This document shows, piece after piece, positions 52,471-61,531 of a stretch of 64,000 bases of DNA. A model generated the notes under the pieces. The model ran no database searches. It had not been told where the DNA came from and saw only the letters and a list, made by a program, of their open reading frames with translations. Location of the stretch: contig NZ_JBGSRV010000002.1 in NCBI RefSeq assembly GCF_041737375.1, positions 34,772 to 98,771 of the forward strand, read 5' to 3'. This DNA comes from Vampirovibrio sp041737375 (lineage in GTDB: Bacteria > Cyanobacteriota > Vampirovibrionia > Vampirovibrionales > Vampirovibrionaceae). The translations under genes and the position numbers were made by a program. How positions within the stretch are numbered: position 1 is the stretch's first letter; the number at the start of each line of letters is the position of its first letter.

Positions 52471-53952
52471 ATGACTTCCGAAATCCGCGTTCGCATTGCC
52501 CCCAGCCCTACCGGTTTTTTACACGTAGGCACTGCCCGTACGGCCCTTTTCAACTTTTTGTATGCCAAGGGCCACGGCGGCAAGTTTATTTTGCGAATTG
52601 AGGATACGGATCGGGAGCGTTCTCAAGCGGTTTACACCCAAAATATTTTTGACAGCCTGAAAGCACTGGGACTCCAGTGGGATGAAGGCCCGGACATTGG
52701 TGGCCCTTATACCCCTTACGCCCAATCAGAACGGACGGAAATCTATCAGGCGTGGGTGGACAAACTGCTGGCCTCAGGCCATGCCTACCACTGCTTCCTG
52801 ACCCAGGCCGAGCTGGACGCCGAAAAAGCCAAGGCTCAAGCGGAAAAAAGAACCTACATTTACAGTGGCGCCTGCCGGGACCCGCAAAAAAGAGACGCTC
52901 TGGCCGCTCAGCCCGCCGAGGATGGCAGCCCTCGCAAACCGTCGGTTCGGTTTCGCATTCCCGATGATCGAGGCGCCTTAAGCTTTCAGGATGCCGTGCG
53001 TGGAGAGGTCTCTTTTGACACCCAGTTGCTGGGCGATTTTGTGATCATGAAGTCTGACGGCAGCCCCAGCTATAACTTTGCGGTGGTAGTGGATGACATG
53101 CTGATGAAGATCTCGCACGTCATTCGGGGCGAAGATCACATTTCCAACACCCCCCGGCAAATCATGCTTTACGAAGCCTTTGGGGTTACCCCACCCGAAT
53201 TTGCCCATGTGGGCATGATTCTGGCCCCCGATCGCACTAAACTGTCCAAGCGCCATGGGGCAGTGGCCGTTTCCGATTACATTAAAGAGGGCTATTTGCC
53301 GGAAGCGTTCTGCAATTTTTTAACCCTGCTGGGCTGGTCCCCGCCCGATGGCGAAGAAATTGGCACCCTGGATCACTTTGCCCAACAGTTTGAACTGGGA
53401 CGCATTACGCACAGCCCCGCTATTTTTGAAAAGGACAAGCTGAATTTTATCAACAGCAAGCTCATTCGCAGCTTGCCGCTGGATGTTTTATTAACGCTGG
53501 CCCGCCCATATCTGCACGCCTTTGATTTAACCCAGTACAGCACTGAGCAACTGCACCAAATGCTGGACGCCGTACGGGAACCCATTACGGTGTTGTCGGA
53601 TTTGCCCGATGCGGTCAGCTACTTCTTTGGTCGCATGGTGATTATTGACGCCCAATTGGTGGGAGACGTCCTGACCGGCCCAGAGCCAGCCCAAGTGCTG
53701 CAAGCCTTTAAAAACGAATGGCTGCCCGCCGCTGATTTCAGCTCGGTCGAGAGCCTGGCAGAGGGCATGAAGGCCTTCACCCAAAGCATGAAACCCCTCA
53801 AAACCAAAACCGTCATGTGGACCATTCGGGCGGCCGTAACCGGACGCACCCACGGGGCTGATTTATCCAAAGCAATGCACCTGTTGGGCAAGGATGTGGT
53901 TAGTCATCGAGTAGATAGCGCCTTAACCCTTACCACAGCCAGCCCCGCATAG
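52471..53952 (+). CDS. gltX: Glutamyl-tRNA synthetase
   Basis: A 493-residue class I synthetase. RIAPSPTGFLHVGTARTALFN contains the HIGH-type motif, and TKLSKRHGAVAV the KMSKS-type motif; the anticodon-binding helical part follows. The start at 52471 gives the standard MTSEIRVRIAPSP and has AAAGAG 8 bases upstream; an upstream frame extension runs through the terminator and is rejected. Whether it is discriminating or also charges tRNA-Gln cannot be told here. Confidence 0.95.
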   Translation: MTSEIRVRIAPSPTGFLHVGTARTALFNFLYAKGHGGKFILRIEDTDRERSQAVYTQNIFDSLKALGLQWDEGPDIGGPYTPYAQSERTEIYQAWVDKLLASGHAYHCFLTQAELDAEKAKAQAEKRTYIYSGACRDPQKRDALAAQPAEDGSPRKPSVRFRIPDDRGALSFQDAVRGEVSFDTQLLGDFVIMKSDGSPSYNFAVVVDDMLMKISHVIRGEDHISNTPRQIMLYEAFGVTPPEFAHVGMILAPDRTKLSKRHGAVAVSDYIKEGYLPEAFCNFLTLLGWSPPDGEEIGTLDHFAQQFELGRITHSPAIFEKDKLNFINSKLIRSLPLDVLLTLARPYLHAFDLTQYSTEQLHQMLDAVREPITVLSDLPDAVSYFFGRMVIIDAQLVGDVLTGPEPAQVLQAFKNEWLPAADFSSVESLAEGMKAFTQSMKPLKTKTVMWTIRAAVTGRTHGADLSKAMHLLGKDVVSHRVDSALTLTTASPA

Positions 53953-53958
53953 ACCCGC

Positions 53959-54102
53959 TCAACGGGCCTCTTGTTCGGCACCAGGCAGATGAACGCTGCT
54001 TCTTTTGTTTTGCTGCACCTTAAACATCATTTGAAACAGCATGCTAAAAACCAGAAACCCCATAATCACGGCAAACACCAAAATCCGAAATCGACGATTC
54101 AC
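53959..54102 (-). CDS. 47-residue single-pass membrane protein
   Basis: A GTG-started frame on the minus strand: a basic MNRRFR start, one hydrophobic helix (about 7-27, ILVFAVIMGFLVFSML) and a polar tail. GGGAAAGGG lies about 11 bases upstream. It lies behind purQ on the same strand, 136 bases away, and converges with gltX, leaving 6 bases. No family is recognised. Confidence 0.5.
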   Translation of the reverse strand: MNRRFRILVFAVIMGFLVFSMLFQMMFKVQQNKRSSVHLPGAEQEAR

Positions 54103-54238
54103 AGCGGATGAACCCTTTCCCTAATTTATAGCTGGTCTGGCAACATAATGACCGTTCAACGTTCCGATAGGTAAGCCCATTTCAAACGCCACGAATTTCA
54201 ACAGCTCAACAGGGCCTGCCTGAACCCCTGAACCGAGT

Positions 54239-54934
54239 TCAAGCCTTCAGCAAGCTCAAGCCCAAGCTTAAAACGGAATCAAAGACGCCACGGCCATCCC
54301 CGTTCCAGTTGGCCCCCTGGGTGGGGCTAGTGGGCCAGAGATTGCGTTCCGGGTGGGGCATCATGCCCACCACATTACCTTTTTCATTGCAGATACCGGC
54401 AATACGATTGACTGAACCGTTAACCTCTTGCGTGTAGCGCAAAACCACTTGCTGATTGTCCTCTAATTGACGAATCACGTCCGGGTCGGCAAAAAAGTTA
54501 CCATCAGCATGAGCGATGGGCAGTTGCAGGGTTTGCCCGGCCTGATAGGCACCGCTAAAAACGGTTCGAGTGGTTTCCACCACCACTTGCACTTGCTGGC
54601 ACTGAAATTTGAGCGACTGGTTTCGCATTAAGGCACCCGGCAACAGATGGGCCTCCGTTAAAACCTGAAACCCGTTGCAAACGCCCAGCACCGGGCCGCC
54701 CTTATCGGCAAAGGCCCGCACACTTTCCATCACCGGGGAAAAGCGGGCAATGGCCCCAGAGCGCAAATAATCGCCATAGCTAAACCCACCGGGCAACAGC
54801 ACGGCGTCCACGCCTTTTAAATCGGCGTCGTGGTGCCACAAAAACACCACTTCTTCTTTCAGATAAAGGCTGACCGCATCGGCCATATCTTTTTCACAGT
54901 TGGAACCAGGAAATACAACAACGCCAAATTTCAT
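54239..54934 (-). CDS. purQ: Phosphoribosylformylglycinamidine synthase, glutaminase subunit PurQ
   Basis: A 231-residue class I glutamine amidotransferase. The nucleophile Cys is in GVCNGFQVL, and the His-Glu of the triad in MPHPERNLWP; the start MKFGVVVFPGSNCEKD is typical of stand-alone PurQ. It feeds ammonia to PurL in step four of purine synthesis, with PurS as bridge. It lies 10 bases behind the purC-purS fusion, whose PurS part should be its partner. purL is not in the window. Confidence 0.95.
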   Translation of the reverse strand: MKFGVVVFPGSNCEKDMADAVSLYLKEEVVFLWHHDADLKGVDAVLLPGGFSYGDYLRSGAIARFSPVMESVRAFADKGGPVLGVCNGFQVLTEAHLLPGALMRNQSLKFQCQQVQVVVETTRTVFSGAYQAGQTLQLPIAHADGNFFADPDVIRQLEDNQQVVLRYTQEVNGSVNRIAGICNEKGNVVGMMPHPERNLWPTSPTQGANWNGDGRGVFDSVLSLGLSLLKA

Positions 54935-54944
54935 CAGACAAGTC

Positions 54945-55940
54945 TCAATTCTTGAATTTCAGTTCGTAGTCTTCAATCACCGGATTGCTTAAAACCGTTT
55001 GGGCCAACTGGTTCAAGGTTTGCTCCGCCTCCACCAGACTGGCGGCTGCTACCTTTAAGGTAAAGCGTTTTCCAGCGCCCAAGGCCTGAACGTTGCCATA
55101 GCCCAGGGTGTGAATGCCTTCCAGAATGGCCTTGCTTTCCGGGTTCAAAATGCTTTTACGGCTATGCACCCACACTTCAGCCTGATAGGTTTTTAACTTG
55201 GCAGAGGGCACAGAGACACTGACAGGGGCAGGCTGCTCCATGCGGGCCAATAGGCCTTGATAGGTTTCCACCAAATCCGCCAAATCCAGCCGGAAAACAT
55301 CCTTATCCAGCACCGCCCCGCTTTGCGCATCCCGCAACCGAAAGTTATCGGGGCTTAACTCATCGCCCAGCAACAGGGTGCCATCCGGGTCTAGCCCGAA
55401 CTCCAGCTTGAAATCCCCGCAGCGAATGCCACGGGCTTCAAAAAAGGCCACAAAAATTTCATTAATTTGCAAGGTCAAGCGCTTAATGGCCTCCAGCGTA
55501 GCGGCAGTGGGCACCAGATTCAGCTCCAGAATCAGATCTTCCGTAATCTGGGGGTCATCGCTGGTTTTATGGAAAAACTCAACCAGAGGCTTGTTGAAGG
55601 GCATGCCCTCATCAAAGCCAAAACGTTTTACAATGCTGCCATAAGCGAAATTGCGAACCACCACTTCTAAAGGAATCATGGTGAGGCGCTTGTAAATCAA
55701 TTCGGTAGGCTCACTACCGGCACGCACAAAGCAGGTTGGAATCCCCTGAGCGGCGAGCAGCTCAAACAGCAAGGCCGAAATACGGGCGTTTAAAGCCCCT
55801 TTACCCGGCATTTCCTGATATTTTTTGCCATTAAAGGCGGTGGCGGCATCTTTAAAGGCCACCCGCAGTTCATCCGGTTGGCTGGTGGGGCGCAGGGTTT
55901 TGGTTTTACCTTCCGCCAGAATATCAGTTGCTACAGTCAT
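54945..55940 (-). CDS. purC: PurC-PurS fusion: SAICAR synthetase joined to the FGAM synthase PurS subunit
   Basis: A 331-residue bifunctional chain. Residues 1 to about 237 are SAICAR synthetase: AEGKTKTL, FKDAATAFNGKK, VVRNFAYGSIVKRFG, GDFKLEFG and GDELSPDNFRL. A Pro/Val/Ser linker follows. Residues about 250-331 are PurS: KTYQAEVWVHSRKSILNPESKAIL-type start, LGYGNVQALGAGKRF and NPVIEDYELKF. PurC joins aspartate to CAIR (step eight); PurS holds PurQ and PurL together (step four). The ATG at 55940 has AAGGGGA upstream. A good promoter lies about 110 bases ahead. Confidence 0.92.
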   Translation of the reverse strand: MTVATDILAEGKTKTLRPTSQPDELRVAFKDAATAFNGKKYQEMPGKGALNARISALLFELLAAQGIPTCFVRAGSEPTELIYKRLTMIPLEVVVRNFAYGSIVKRFGFDEGMPFNKPLVEFFHKTSDDPQITEDLILELNLVPTAATLEAIKRLTLQINEIFVAFFEARGIRCGDFKLEFGLDPDGTLLLGDELSPDNFRLRDAQSGAVLDKDVFRLDLADLVETYQGLLARMEQPAPVSVSVPSAKLKTYQAEVWVHSRKSILNPESKAILEGIHTLGYGNVQALGAGKRFTLKVAAASLVEAEQTLNQLAQTVLSNPVIEDYELKFKN

Positions 55941-56050
55941 GGAATCCCCTTGTCTGCTTCGGCTTTCACGAAAAAACAAGGCGGGGAACGATCCACTGTT
56001 TCGGCTTTCCGAAAGCGGGCCTTCAGTTTCTTGAAACCCTGCCGATAATC

Positions 56051-56079
56051 ACTCTACAAACAAAATTCCCCTGTGTAAA
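56051..56079 (-). promoter_or_regulatory. Probable sigma-70 promoter of purC-purS/purQ
   Basis: On the minus strand TTTACA (five of six), a 17-base spacer and TAGAGT (four of six), leaving a leader of about 105 bases. Nothing like a purine riboswitch was recognised in the leader. Confidence 0.5.
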
Positions 56080-56192
56080 CCAAGGAAGTATAAACAAAGC
56101 AAGCCTAAACCCGGTCAACCGACTCAGAGATTGGGGGCAAATTCAGGACGCAGGCCAAATATTTCAAATTCAAAACAGACTGGCCGGGGCTG

Positions 56193-56774
56193 CTATTGAG
56201 GCTCACCCTGCATAGAGCCGGGGACTTCCAGCCCTTCTCCGCCCAGCAATTCCAGTGGCTTGCCGTCCACTTCAATAATCACTTCCCGCTCGGCATCGAC
56301 TGCTTTCACGGTGCGTTTCAATTCTTCTAAACGCTGGGTCATGCTGGTGGAGCCACCCCCGCCGGAAAAAGGCTGAGACAAATTGATACGAACCCGCTTG
56401 GGCTCCTGATGAACCGCAATTAACTTGGTACCAGCCGGGATTTCCGTATAAAAACCCTGAGATTTCTCTTCCACGCTGGGGCCTTTCAGCAGTTCGCTCA
56501 AGGCAAACTGAAGCTGCTCCGCCTTGGCGGTTTCCGGCACCTTGCGAATCACATCCTCAACAATGCTTCGGCTGCCCTGGTATTTGCTGAAATAGACGGC
56601 CACAACTGCCTGATCCACCGCAGCGCGCTCCAGAGGCTTGGGCGCTGGTGGCGGGTTAAACCAGCCGCAGCCGCTTAACATCATGGACGGGGCAGAGAGC
56701 AGAAGCAAAAGAACGCCAGCCGTTAAATAACGGTCATAAAACGTGAAACGATTCTGGCTGGATGCGGCAGGCAT
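56193..56774 (-). CDS. GerMN-domain lipoprotein
   Basis: A 193-residue lipoprotein. A hydrophobic signal ends in the lipobox LSGC with Cys at residue 36, and a Pro-rich linker follows. One GerMN domain fills the rest (VVAVYFSKYQGS ... LSELLKGPSVEEKSQGFYTEIPAGTKL). GerM proteins of spore formers work in germination, but single GerMN lipoproteins are also found in non-sporulating bacteria including cyanobacteria. GAAGGGATACC precedes the ATG at 56774. Location: outer face of the inner membrane or the outer membrane. Confidence 0.85.
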   Translation of the reverse strand: MPAASSQNRFTFYDRYLTAGVLLLLLSAPSMMLSGCGWFNPPPAPKPLERAAVDQAVVAVYFSKYQGSRSIVEDVIRKVPETAKAEQLQFALSELLKGPSVEEKSQGFYTEIPAGTKLIAVHQEPKRVRINLSQPFSGGGGSTSMTQRLEELKRTVKAVDAEREVIIEVDGKPLELLGGEGLEVPGSMQGEPQ

Positions 56775-56976
56775 ACGGTATCCCTTCAATTCAACAATTC
56801 CCCTAAAACAATCTGCAACTCTTTTTTATATTTTATCAGAAGCGCACAACATATAAAAATAGGGCTTACCGGGGGAGCATCGGCGGCAAGCCCTGTTTGT
56901 GCTATGGTTAGCAGCAGAAAATAGTGATCCCACCCACCCCGTTAATGCTTGCCCTGTTTGTAAAGGAGCCTGTTCC

Positions 56977-58479
56977 ATGCCCAGTTTTACGGATTTGCGT
57001 GGCTATGTTGCGTTATTGAAAAAATCGGGTGAGTTGGTAGAGATTTCAGCGCCCGTATGCACCCATTTGGAAATTACGGAAATCGCGGACCGGGTGAGCA
57101 AAGCGCCAGAAAATCAGAACAAGGCCCTGTTGTTTACCAACGTGCACGGCCCCAATGGCGAACAATACGATATGCCGGTGCTAATTAACGCCATGGGCTC
57201 TCACAACCGCATGATGCTGGCCCTGGGCGTGGAGCGCTACGAAGAAATTCAAAAGCGCATTGAGTTTTTCATTAAGCCGGATATTCCCAGCAGTTTTTGG
57301 GAAAAAATCCAGATGCTGCCCAAACTGGCCGAGCTGAACCGGTTTATTCCCCGTGAACACAAAGGCCCCGCCCCTTGCCAGGAGGTGGTGATTACCGATC
57401 CGAGCCAACCCATGCTAGATGCCGTGCCGGTGATTACCTGCTGGCCCGATGACGGGGGGCCGTTTATGACTTATCCCTGCGTGTTTTTAAAAGATCCGGC
57501 CACCGGTGAGCGCAATGTAGGCATGTACCGCATGCAGCGCTACGACAACACCACCACCGGCATGCACTGGCACAAGCACCACGACGGCAACCGCATTTAC
57601 GAAAATGCCCGCCGATTGGGCAAAGACCGGGTAGAAGTGGCCGCCGCCTTTGGTTGTGCGCCCCATGTCACCTATAGCGCCACAGCCCCCTTGCCACCGG
57701 GCATTGATGAGATGATTCTGGCCGGATTTTTGCACAGTGAGCCCGTTAAAATGGTGAAGTGCAAAACCATCGACAACGAAGTGCCTGCCAACGCCGAACT
57801 GGTGGTGGAAGGCTATGTGTTGCTGGATGAAATTCGGTGGGAAGGCCCATTTGGGGATCACACCGGCTATTATTCGCTGGCCGATAATTTTCCGGTGTTG
57901 CATGTCACCGCCATTACCCACCGTAAAAATCCCATTTACCAAACCACCATTGTGGGCAAACCCCCGCAAGAAGACTGCTATTTAGGCAAGGCCACCGAGC
58001 GCATTTTTCTGCCGTTGCTGAAGCTGTTTATTTCCGAAATTGTGGATATGAACCTGCCTTGGGAAGGGGTGTTCCACAATTGCGTCATTCTCAGCATTGA
58101 TAAACGCTATCCCGGTCACGCCAAAAAGGTGATGAGCAGCGTATGGGGCTTTGGGCAAATGATGTTCAGCAAATACGTGATTGTGGTGGATAAGCACGTC
58201 AACGTGCATGATCCCTCCCAGGTGGCATGGCATGTGTTTAATAACACCGATCCCAAGCGGGATATGATGTTTGCCGATGGCCCCATGGACATTCTGGATC
58301 ACGCCACCCCGCTGTGGGCTTACGGCAGTAAGGTGGGCATTGACGCCACCAAAAAATGGGCCACCGAAGGCTTTAACCGGGATTGGCCCGATGAAATTGA
58401 AATGGACGCTGACATCAGAGCCAAGGTGGATGCCCGTTGGGAAGAGTACTTTAGCCCATCGCCCGTGATGAGCCGATAA
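56977..58479 (+). CDS. ubiD: UbiD family prenylated-FMN-dependent decarboxylase
   Basis: A 500-residue UbiD-type decarboxylase, most likely acting on a 4-hydroxy-3-polyprenylbenzoate or a menaquinone/plastoquinone precursor. Conserved parts: MPSFTDLRGYVALLKKSGEL start, RNVGMYRMQRYDNTTTGMHWHKH, EGPFGDHTGYYS and GSKVGIDATKKWATEGF. The E-R-E catalytic set is expected in this region. The prenyl-FMN synthase gene ubiX is not adjacent. AAAGGAGCC stands 6 bases before ATG 56977; a TTG-started extension into the spacer is rejected. Which quinone it serves is not decided. Confidence 0.9.
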   Translation: MPSFTDLRGYVALLKKSGELVEISAPVCTHLEITEIADRVSKAPENQNKALLFTNVHGPNGEQYDMPVLINAMGSHNRMMLALGVERYEEIQKRIEFFIKPDIPSSFWEKIQMLPKLAELNRFIPREHKGPAPCQEVVITDPSQPMLDAVPVITCWPDDGGPFMTYPCVFLKDPATGERNVGMYRMQRYDNTTTGMHWHKHHDGNRIYENARRLGKDRVEVAAAFGCAPHVTYSATAPLPPGIDEMILAGFLHSEPVKMVKCKTIDNEVPANAELVVEGYVLLDEIRWEGPFGDHTGYYSLADNFPVLHVTAITHRKNPIYQTTIVGKPPQEDCYLGKATERIFLPLLKLFISEIVDMNLPWEGVFHNCVILSIDKRYPGHAKKVMSSVWGFGQMMFSKYVIVVDKHVNVHDPSQVAWHVFNNTDPKRDMMFADGPMDILDHATPLWAYGSKVGIDATKKWATEGFNRDWPDEIEMDADIRAKVDARWEEYFSPSPVMSR

Positions 58480-58577
58480 GTTTTTTTCGATAATCGGATA
58501 CCGCCCGCAATTTTCAATCATCGTGAACCTTTAATCTAATATATCCATTAGATGTCAACTTCAGGAGATTGAGCCTT

Positions 58578-58658
58578 ATGATTTCGATTTTAGTGTTATT
58601 CGCCGTTATTTTTATCGTAACCCTGATTTGCTACCGCATGGACCCCATGTTCCACTAA
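58578..58658 (+). CDS. 26-residue membrane microprotein
   Basis: ATG with AGGAG 10 bases upstream opens a frame of 26 codons. The product is nearly all hydrophobic for residues 2-18 (ISILVLFAVIFIVTLIC) and ends YRMDPMFH. One membrane helix is certain to be predicted. No family is recognised; it resembles small regulatory membrane peptides in layout. It lies between ubiD and the formyltransferase gene. Confidence 0.5.
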   Translation: MISILVLFAVIFIVTLICYRMDPMFH

Positions 58659-58739
58659 ACGCTTTGGCCTTGGGGATTTTTGAATAAAAAGATGACCCAA
58701 TCCTCAAACTCAGACAATCCTTAGAAAGGCTTCTCTCCC

Positions 58740-59582
58740 TTGAAAATTCTGTTTTGCGTGAACCGGGATATTTACGCCAACATTGCTTTAAACCGAATTT
58801 TTCCAGCCCTGGCCCCGGATGATGAGGCCCAGGTATTCTTCTCGGAATCCGTGGCCGGAAATCGGGCCACCGGGGCCGCCCTGACCTATTTACGCTTTTA
58901 CGAGCAGGATTTGCTAAACGAGCATGTTTTTCCGCAGCAGGAAGCCCGTTCTGCGGATGGCACGGGGGTTTTTAAAACATTTCAGCAGCTCAGCCATTTT
59001 TATGGCTTTCCCATGCAGGTCATTCAAAATATCAATCACCCTGAAACGGTTTCGGCCATTGAAAAATTCGCCCCGGATCTCATTGTCTCCATTCGCTTTG
59101 GGCATATTTTTAAACAGCAGGTGCTAAGCCTGCCCAAGCAGGGGGTCATCAATTTGCATTCTGGCTTATTGCCCGAATACCGGGGCATTCTGGCCACCTT
59201 CTGGAGCCTGCTGCATGAACGCCTGGAATACGGCTATACCTTGCATGCCATTACCGATGCCTCCATTGACACGGGGCCTATTCTGGATCGGCGCAGTTTT
59301 GCGGTAAAAGCGGGCAGTTCCCTGTTTGAGCATACCGTTGCCCTTTACTTACCCGCAGCAGAAAGCATTTTAAAAGCCATTGACCACTACCGAAGTGGGC
59401 AAACGCCTCCCCATCAGCCTCAAAATGAAACAGAAAGCGGCTACTACACCCTGCCCCAGCCTGAAGATTTTGAGCAACTAATCACCAAAGGCTTTCCCAT
59501 TCTCAATCGGGAGGCTTATTACCACTGTCTCCAGCAGTATGAAAGCCAACCCCATTCTGTTTTTGAAATACTACCAGCCTAA
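58740..59582 (+). CDS. Formyltransferase-like protein (GART/Fmt fold)
   Basis: A 280-residue protein with the formyl transferase N-terminal domain. The catalytic triad is visible as Asn138 and His140 in INLHSGLLPEYRG and Asp177 in SIDTGPIL. It is not a full Fmt, since the C-terminal tRNA domain is absent; the last 70 residues are polar. Enzymes of this kind use N10-formyl-THF to formylate sugars or amino acids, or hydrolyse the formyl group. The substrate is unknown. Start is TTG with AAAGG upstream. Confidence 0.8.
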   Translation: MKILFCVNRDIYANIALNRIFPALAPDDEAQVFFSESVAGNRATGAALTYLRFYEQDLLNEHVFPQQEARSADGTGVFKTFQQLSHFYGFPMQVIQNINHPETVSAIEKFAPDLIVSIRFGHIFKQQVLSLPKQGVINLHSGLLPEYRGILATFWSLLHERLEYGYTLHAITDASIDTGPILDRRSFAVKAGSSLFEHTVALYLPAAESILKAIDHYRSGQTPPHQPQNETESGYYTLPQPEDFEQLITKGFPILNREAYYHCLQQYESQPHSVFEILPA

Positions 59583-59644
59583 CGGTTATAAGCGTGTTTT
59601 AAAACAGCTTGCCCTGATCCGAGTGGTGAACGTAAGATACGGTT

Positions 59645-60520
59645 ATGTTTGAAATCCTATCCTACACCGCTAGCGATGGTGCGCCCTTAAAATACGGGCG
59701 GCTTTATAATCCCAATCAGCCGGATACCGGCAAGGCGCTTTTATTTGTGCCGGGGCTGGGTGGCTCGGTCAAAGGGGCGCTACACTTTTTAGAGTTATTG
59801 CTACCGGAATACAGCCCCATTTACAGCCCAGACCTGCGGGGGTTTGGCATCAACCCCATCCAAAGCCCTTTGCTCCGGGCTGATATTATCGCCAGCGATC
59901 TGGAAGCGTTTTATCAAGGGGTGATTGCCCCGGCAGGCCATCCGCATTTGGCGTTATCAGGCATTAGCCTGGGTGGGGTGTTGGCCACCTTACTGGCCAC
60001 CCAGCACCCGGAACGATACACCAGCTTAACCCTGCTTGCCCCAGCCTTTAAACCCCACAAACGTTCATTCAGTGTGGCTTACATTTTGCGAAACGTCATG
60101 AGCCATTTGCTGTTAGGCCCCAAAGCCCGCACCTGTCTCCCCTACGGCCTTGAAGCAGTGACCGGCAATGCCACCATATTGAACGATCCTCAGTACAAGG
60201 GGGCCTTAAATCTGGTGTTGACCCCCGGCTTTTTACTAAGCGTACGAGATTTGTGCAACCGGGCCATGAAGAATATAAGCACCCTGCAACTCCCCTGTCT
60301 GATGGTGGTTCCCGGTCAGGATATTGTTTGCGATCCGGACATTATGCGGCAAGCCTATCGTAAAATTCCGGGCAGTACCCCCAAACACTTGCTGGAATAC
60401 GCCGATTTCTATCACGATGTTCTGTTTGAAGCGGAACATCCCCGGCTGGCTCAGGAAACCCTGAAATGGCTACTATCGCTGGATCCGCCGCCATCCTCAG
60501 GCGAAGCATCCTCCCCGTAA
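59645..60520 (+). CDS. Alpha/beta hydrolase
   Basis: A 291-residue alpha/beta hydrolase. FVPGLGGS is the oxyanion loop, GISLGG the nucleophile elbow with Ser108, GQDIVCDP carries the probable Asp and YHDVLFE the His. No signal peptide. The ribosome binding site is weak. It follows the formyltransferase gene by 62 bases on the same strand. Its last 70 bases overlap a gene on the opposite strand. Substrate unknown. Confidence 0.82.
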   Translation: MFEILSYTASDGAPLKYGRLYNPNQPDTGKALLFVPGLGGSVKGALHFLELLLPEYSPIYSPDLRGFGINPIQSPLLRADIIASDLEAFYQGVIAPAGHPHLALSGISLGGVLATLLATQHPERYTSLTLLAPAFKPHKRSFSVAYILRNVMSHLLLGPKARTCLPYGLEAVTGNATILNDPQYKGALNLVLTPGFLLSVRDLCNRAMKNISTLQLPCLMVVPGQDIVCDPDIMRQAYRKIPGSTPKHLLEYADFYHDVLFEAEHPRLAQETLKWLLSLDPPPSSGEASSP

Positions 60521-60786
60521 GGCTGAATAAACTCAATGGCCTCTACGTTGATCTCAATAAAGGGGTGAATCTTAGGATCTTTCACCCCATCGGCCCGATG
60601 GGTGATCTGAACATCGGTCATGGCAATGAACCGGCGGGTACCATTCAGCATATTGGAGAGACGGCGCCCTTCTTTGCCCAGCTTTGGGAAGTGAATGCGC
60701 CCTTCCAGGTTAAAAAAACGGGTCACCACCAACGCCTGAACCGTGCCGGAAGTAGACTGAACCGCTCGAATCAAATCGCTCACCAT
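60451..60786 (-). CDS. Conserved small protein resembling DUF6812 family
   Basis: A 111-residue protein with a beta-rich core: VTRFFNLEGRIHFP, LSNMLNGTRRFIAMTDVQI, and PFIEINVEAIEFI. This order of an N-terminal strand pair, a short helix with a tight FxAxTDV turn and a last strand resembles the DUF6812 group as I remember it. The C-terminal 20 residues are Gly/Ser/Asp-rich and fall in the overlap with the hydrolase gene. GGAG stands 5 bases before ATG 60786. Function unknown. Confidence 0.7.
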   Translation of the reverse strand: MVSDLIRAVQSTSGTVQALVVTRFFNLEGRIHFPKLGKEGRRLSNMLNGTRRFIAMTDVQITHRADGVKDPKIHPFIEINVEAIEFIQPYGEDASPEDGGGSSDSSHFRVS

Positions 60787-61225
60787 TAGGCTCCAATACT
60801 GCTCATGCTGCCTTCTTTTAATTGTAGAAGGCTTTTGACTACGCCTGTATCCCCCAAAAACAGGGTTTTCAAGCCATTAGGCCCCTAATATTTCACAACA
60901 AGGCGCACAGCCGCTATTCGGGCAAATGCGCGCAAGCCAAGATATAAACCTTGAGCGCGTAGGCCCAAACGTAAAGATTCCCCCTTCTATAATTGCGGAC
61001 GTAGGATGAAGCCCTTATGATCAGGGCTGCCAAAGTGGATGGGCCACCCCCATCATTTCATGCCATCCAGTCCGGACTGGCAATCCAGCTTACTTGTAAA
61101 CTTATTTAAACAAACTTGATTCAAACTGACATCAAAACCCAACATTCGGGTTTTATGCTTATAGATAGAGAAATATTTAATTATCCAAATTTTCCAGAGA
61201 GAAACACCCAAAGGAGAGAGCTAAT
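60787..61225. other. Intergenic stretch, nothing recognised
   Basis: No gene or RNA is seen. The end is AT-rich and carries the AAAGGAGAGAG ribosome binding site of the next gene. Around 60900-61080 several short palindromic words occur without a clear stem. Confidence 0.4.
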
Positions 61226-61531
61226 ATGGATATCGGAAGATTTCAGTCCAAACTAAACAACCTGATTGGTGGCAAAAGCATCAATACTAAAGGCTCCGAT
61301 GCTGAAAAGATTAAACAGGAAGCTGGCTTTACCGCTCAAACAGGCCCTGCGGCTGATACCGTAGAAATTAAATTTGGTCGCTTGGCGGAAGTATCTAACC
61401 CTCCGCAGAAAGCCAACGCCGACATTGCCGGTATCATCAGCAATGTGAGCCAAATGAGCGCCGCTGACGCACAAGCCGCCTTAAATCCTGAAGTCAGCAA
61501 AAAGCTGGTGCAGGCAGGTTCTCTAGAATAA
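61226..61531 (+). CDS. 101-residue small protein, family not recognised
   Basis: A strong AAAGGAGAGAG 7 bases upstream supports the start. The product begins MDIGRFQSKLNNLIGG, continues Lys/Ala/Gln-rich with a short VEIKFGRLAEV strand and ends in a helix (ADAQAALNPEVSKKLVQ). There is no hydrophobic segment. It stands alone, with more than 400 bases free on both sides. Function is unknown. Confidence 0.6.
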   Translation: MDIGRFQSKLNNLIGGKSINTKGSDAEKIKQEAGFTAQTGPAADTVEIKFGRLAEVSNPPQKANADIAGIISNVSQMSAADAQAALNPEVSKKLVQAGSLE

